Assembly (NCBI GenBank): GCA_029215795.1
Contig: JARDYH010000005.1
Location: 14,788,001-14,852,000 of the forward strand
Direction: 5' to 3'
Origin: Anniella stebbinsi
Taxonomy: Eukaryota; Chordata; Lepidosauria; Squamata; Anniellidae
Length of the DNA: 64,000 bases
Positions 39,801 to 42,800 of this stretch are shown piece after piece. Below the pieces are notes generated by a model. The model did not search any database. It worked only from the letters and a program-made list of their open reading frames with translations, and was not told the DNA's origin. A program made the translations under genes and the position numbers. Positions within the stretch are counted from its first letter, which is position 1; the number at the start of each line of letters is the position of its first letter.

Positions 39801-42800
39801 CACTCGGGTACTCACGACGGACGCCTCCCTGGAGGGCTGGGGAGCTCATGTAGACGACCTGAGAATACAAGGAAAATGGTCACACGCCCAGAGATCCCTA
39901 CACATCAATGTCCTCGAGCTGCTGGCCGTCAAACGGGCCCTCCACAGCTTTCTGCCCCTCTTACGAGGTCACCACGTGCAAATACTCTCCGACAATACCG
40001 CCGTGGTGTGGTATATCAACAAGGAAGGAGGGACGCGTTCCTCCCGTCTCCTCAACCTCACACTACGCATTTTTCGCTGGGCGATACGCAACAAGATCTG
40101 TCTCTCCGCGCTGCACATCGCCGGCACAGACAATGGGTTGGCGGATACTCTCAGTCGGGAATTCGCCAACACTCACGAGTGGGAGTTAGCCAGAGACGTT
40201 CTCTGCATGCTGTTCGACAGGTGGGGTCTCCCCTCTGTAGATTTATTTGCGACTTCTGCCAATGCAGCCTGTCAAAATTACTGTTCGCGGGCGGGGATTG
40301 GACCTGCGTCTCTAGGAGATGCATTCCAGTGGGATTGGTCCAAAGACTTCCTATATATGTTTCCGCCATTCCCACTGATATCTCGGACAATAGCCAAAGC
40401 CAGCAGATCCCTCGCAAACGCCATCTTAATAACTCCCTGGTGGCCACGACAACCGTGGTTTACCCCTCTGTGTCGCTTAGCGCGGCGCCAGTTCTGGCAT
40501 CTACCGCAGCGCCAGAACCTGCTGTCAAAGGAAAACGGCAAGATCCTACACCCCGACTTGCAGTCCCTGAAACTCACAGCGTGGAGGATCCAACCAACTG
40601 GCAGTCACTCCACTTACCACCTGCATTAAAGACTATCTTTGAAGCTTCCATAAAACCCTCCACCAGAGCATCATATGCTAGGAAATGGAAGCGTTTCCAG
40701 GAATTTGCGAAGCAAAATGGCTTTAGCCCTGTCAATGGCCCCATCTCCGGAGTAATTGATTTTGTATATTCCCTACACTCCACGGGACTGAAGTTATCAT
40801 CTCTAAGGGTGTATTTGGCGGCTATTTCAAGGCACCATGTTAAGGTTGATGGTTTTTCCATTTTTACGCACCCCATCACTAGAACATTCCTGAAAGGAAT
40901 TAGGAACTTATTTCCCCAGTTGCGATCCATTACCCCTCAATGGAGCTTATCGGTGGTCCTAACTGCCCTCACGGGAAAACCCTTTGAGCCCTTGGCCACC
41001 GTTAACCTACGTTTACTGACTCTGAAAACGGCATTCCTTGTTGCCATCACATCGGCAAGGCGAGCTTCGGAACTGGCCGCACTGATGCTTCACCCACCTT
41101 ACACACAATTCTTCCCAGATAAGGTGGTGTTACGTCCGGGACCCTCGTTTGTTCCTAAGGTTTCTTCCCCATTTCATATTAACCAAGATATTGTTCTGCC
41201 TACTTTTTTCAAGGAGCCTACGGACTCTCTCTGCTCCAAGTTGCACACCCTAGATGTGAGAAGGGCATTAGCTTTCTATAAGGACAGATCACTTTCATTC
41301 CGTAAGTCGGATAAGTTGTTTGTTTGCTACGGAGGCAGGACGAAAGGCCTAGCGGTTTCTCCGCAACGCCTCTCCCATTGGATCGTAGACACTATCGTCT
41401 TAGCTTACCAAGTGCTACGGAAAATTCCGCCAGCCGAATTCTCCGCGCATTCCACGAGGGGACAAGCCACATCTGCTGCCCTGTCCCATGGGTCTTCAAT
41501 CCCGGATATCTGTAGAGCCGCGACGTGGTCGAATGCCTCTACGTTCGTAAAGCACTACAGACTAGATACCAGAGCAGTCAAGGACGCATCCTTTGGGAGA
41601 GCTGTCCTTTCCTCTATCTGCCATTGAATTCCAGCGTGCAGACCCTCCTCCGGTAAGTACTGCTGATTACTCGCCCATATGTGTGATGCACAGAGACCAC
41701 GAAGAAGAAATGCAGGTTGCCTACCTGTAACTGTAGTTCTTCGAGTGGTCATCTGTGCAGTCACACAACCCACCCACCATCCCCTCTCTGCATCGCTTTG
41801 TGTGCAGTGTGTTCTTTTTACCGGTATGCTCCAGTTTTTAGTCATACTACCTTGGTTGCGAGGCCAATGCGGTCTCAAGGAACTGAGGTAGGCGGGAACC
41901 CGGAGCATGCGCGGTGAGATGGTGGGGGGAGGGGTTCCCGCCAAAAACGCTAGGCTAGCTAGGGAAGTTTCCCGAACGGGGCTCGGCGCCGGCGCGAGCC
42001 CATATGTGTGACTGCACAGATGACCACTCGAAGAACTACAGTTACAGGTAGGCAACCTGCATTTCACCAGCCTAAGGTGGGCAAAAGCACTCCTAGTCAA
42101 GAGTTGCTATCTGGGGAACCAGGAACTAACCTGAGTCCAGGAGCATTCCCCAAATGTAAATCTGATTTTTAAAGGAACTGCCATCCCATCCAAGATAGGC
42201 TGGAATCCTATTACTGGATCAGCAAGCTTACTGACCAAAAGCAATTTTGTCATGTCTAGATTAAGGGGGTGTCTTCACAGCACCGGGTTGATGCCGCCTC
42301 CCTCTCAAACCCTGCAATTTCCCTCCCCTAGGGTGGCATTGGGTAATCCCGATGCTGAGGAGGGAGCACGAGGCTTCTGAGCAGCCATCCAGGGACCAGA
42401 GCCGCTCCACCCTCTTCCTGGTGGAAGGTGACCAGCTGCAGGTCACCTTCCACCAGGCACTGCCCTCCCACACCTCCCACAACTCTGGAGCGAGGCAAGG
42501 GGCTGTCTTGACACCATCTTGCATGTCCTTGCCCTGCTCTGGAGAAAAAAGACTGGGTCAGTCCCCAACTTTTTTTCTCTGAAGCTTCGGAGGAAGCCCC
42601 AAGGTGGGTGTGCGACTGCAGCAGTGGCGTATAATCGAGTGTTTAGACAGCCCCCAGGTTTAGATTTGTTAGCCCACATCCAGTCCATTGCTGATCTCAA
42701 ACTGTGCTCCCACTGGCAGCTTCCTGCTGGAACCTACCCGTTGAAGTACCCCAGCAACACTAGGGAATAACATCATGTCATCAGAGGGAGTTATTACTGG

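Larger units (their letters stand above)
36092..42062 (+). mobile_element. DIRS retrotransposon, element B (full length)
   Basis: A 6.0-kb element with the same architecture as element A: outer ends TAGTTCTTCTTCGTGGTC and CAACCTGCAT, 132-bp ITRs, three long ORFs and an internal complementary region at 41673-41766. The left and right ITRs appear identical, but the ITR and protein sequences differ clearly from element A, so this is a second, separately inserted subfamily. It is in the sense orientation of GMIP. All three frames are free of premature stops. Confidence 0.95.
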
